From Propionibacterium sp. (lineage in GTDB: Bacteria > Actinomycetota > Actinomycetes > Propionibacteriales > Propionibacteriaceae), in contig DURG01000354.1 of assembly GCA_012837465.1 (NCBI GenBank), positions 1-14,043 of the forward strand: DNA of 14,043 nucleotides. Reading direction: 5' to 3'. The notes under the pieces were generated by a model, which saw only the letters and a list, made by a program, of their open reading frames with translations, searched no databases and had not been told where the DNA came from. Below, in pieces: positions 13,032 to 14,043 of the stretch; the first letter of the stretch is position 1, and every line of letters begins with the position of its first letter. The position numbers and the translations under genes were made by a program.

Positions 13032-14043
13032 CTACCTGCGGTACTTCTCCAGGGTGGTCGTGTTCCCTGCGGCCATGGCGCCGAAGATCTCCTGGCTGGC
13101 GTTCTCGTCCCAGATGATCGACGAACCCACCGCGGTGTCGGCGGTGCCGCCAGGCACCGTCAGGCTGAGGCCGGAGCCCGTCATGACGCTGACGAAGCCC
13201 ATCCCCACCTGGGCCATCGAGGCCAGGCCGGTGCCCTCGCCGCGGGCGAGTGACTTCGACGCGGCCATGTTGACCTGCCAGTAGCGCACCGGGTTGACGA
13301 AGGTCAACGGGTGGGCGACCTCCTTCATGATGGCGCCGATGGTTTCGCGCTGCCGCTCAACCCGGCCCAGGTCTCCCTTCGGATCCGACTTGCGCATGCG
13401 GACGTAGCCCAGCGCGGTCACGCCGTCGACCGTCTGACAGCCCTGCGAGATCTTGAGGTGCGCATCCTTGTCGTCGATGTCGAACTTCGGACACACCTCG
13501 ATGCCGCCGACCGCGTCCACCACGTCGACGATGCCGAGCATGCCCACCTCGAGGTAGCCGTCGACGCGCACGCCGGTGTTGGCCTCGACGGTTTCGACGA
13601 GCAGGGGTGCGCCGCCGAACGCGTAGGCGGCGTTGAGCTTGTTCCTCTTGTGGCCGGGGATGGAGACCAGGGAGTCGCGGGGCAGGCTGAGGAGCACCGG
13701 CTTCCCCTCGGAGGGTGTGTGCAGCAGCATCATCGTGTCGGTGCGCTGGCCCTCGGTCGAGCCTGTGCCCAGGCGGGAGCGCTCCTCGGCCGTCAGGTTG
13801 TCGCGGCCGTCCGAGCCCACCAGCAGGATCGTGGTGCCGGGCTGTTGCGCGGGGCGTTCCCCGGCCGGGGCCGCGTCGATGCGGGTGCCTGCGATCCAGG
13901 CGTAGAGCGGCGTGCCGATCAGGAACACGAGCCACAGCACCAGGATCGTGCCGAGCAAGCGGAGGAACGGGCGGCGGCGACGACGGCGGCGACCAGTGGG
14001 ACGGGGCGCGACGGGGGGCTGGGCCGGCGGAGCGGCCGGGCGC
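13032..14043 (-). CDS. LytR-CpsA-Psr (LCP) family cell-wall glycopolymer ligase (partial, 5' end outside window)
   Basis: LCP enzymes transfer lipid-linked polymers such as teichoic acids, arabinogalactan or capsule onto peptidoglycan, acting outside the membrane. The open frame runs through the right edge. The visible 336 residues begin with a cytoplasmic Pro-rich stretch and seven consecutive arginines (about residues 18-24), then a membrane helix (about 31-51). The LCP domain follows: ILLVGSDGRDNL, GQRTDTMMLLH, SLPRDS, NKLNAAYAFGG, VDAVGGIEVC, and YVRMRKSDPKGDLGRVERQR, which carries the conserved Arg and Asp residues that bind pyrophosphate lipid. The C-terminus lacks a LytR_C extension and ends EKYRR. 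A TTG at 13958 would leave out the basic stretch before the helix, so I treat the gene as continuing beyond the window. It converges on the MMPL operon. Confidence 0.92.
   Translation of the reverse strand, partial: RPAAPPAQPPVAPRPTGRRRRRRRPFLRLLGTILVLWLVFLIGTPLYAWIAGTRIDAAPAGERPAQQPGTTILLVGSDGRDNLTAEERSRLGTGSTEGQRTDTMMLLHTPSEGKPVLLSLPRDSLVSIPGHKRNKLNAAYAFGGAPLLVETVEANTGVRVDGYLEVGMLGIVDVVDAVGGIEVCPKFDIDDKDAHLKISQGCQTVDGVTALGYVRMRKSDPKGDLGRVERQRETIGAIMKEVAHPLTFVNPVRYWQVNMAASKSLARGEGTGLASMAQVGMGFVSVMTGSGLSLTVPGGTADTAVGSSIIWDENASQEIFGAMAAGNTTTLEKYRR

Noticed and set aside
12873..13253. Plus-strand frame starting in the inverted-repeat element
   Set aside because: Its first part translates hairpin arms and its second part is antisense to the LCP gene. 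There is no ribosome site.
13956..13958. TTG as the true start of the LCP protein
   Set aside because: The open frame continues to the window edge through a Pro-rich and poly-Arg cytoplasmic segment typical of LCP proteins before the membrane helix.

Overview
The window is very GC-rich. It has GTG and possible TTG starts, TANNNT-type promoters, and a gene order close to the acyl-CoA carboxylase/birA/purK/purE locus of Actinobacteria. In Mycobacterium tuberculosis, from memory, the corresponding order is LCP gene, purE, purK, PH-domain membrane protein, birA, then divergently accD5, accE5, maf, accA3. I infer a high-GC actinobacterium, perhaps from the Propionibacteriaceae, but the sequence alone does not fix the genus.

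Left part (1-5055). The 5' two-thirds of a biotin carboxylase gene runs off the left edge on the minus strand. Upstream of it is a minus-strand pair: a small lipoprotein followed by an MscS-type mechanosensitive channel. Divergent from that pair is a plus-strand pair: an ECF-type sigma factor and a single-pass membrane protein with a large extracytoplasmic part. The second gene is split by a one-base frameshift at a run of seven C. This four-gene block appears to interrupt the ancestral order between maf and the carboxylase alpha gene.

Middle part (4450-9916). Minus strand: acyl-CoA carboxylase beta (accD/pccB), its small epsilon subunit (overlapping as ATGA), then maf. Divergent on the plus strand: birA, whose product biotinylates the carboxylase; a bacterial-PH-domain membrane protein; purK and purE, which overlap by 8 bases and together perform the AIR to CAIR step of purine synthesis.

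Right part (9917-14043). A small membrane-anchored protein overlaps (ATGA) an MMPL-family RND transporter, and a partial LytR-CpsA-Psr (LCP) wall-ligase gene faces them. The convergent gap between the transporter and the LCP gene is the oddest stretch. It holds a 41-base tandem repeat that supplies the end and stop codon of the transporter gene. Next to it lies a roughly 174-base element whose four sets of inverted repeats abut each other, so it can fold into a four-way junction.

Promoters: three genes (the lipoprotein, mscS and accD) have a TANNNT hexamer exactly 6 bases before the start codon and no good Shine-Dalgarno sequence. purK, and possibly birA, show the same layout with 7 bases. 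This is the arrangement of leaderless transcripts. No tRNA, rRNA, CRISPR array or insertion-sequence transposase was seen.
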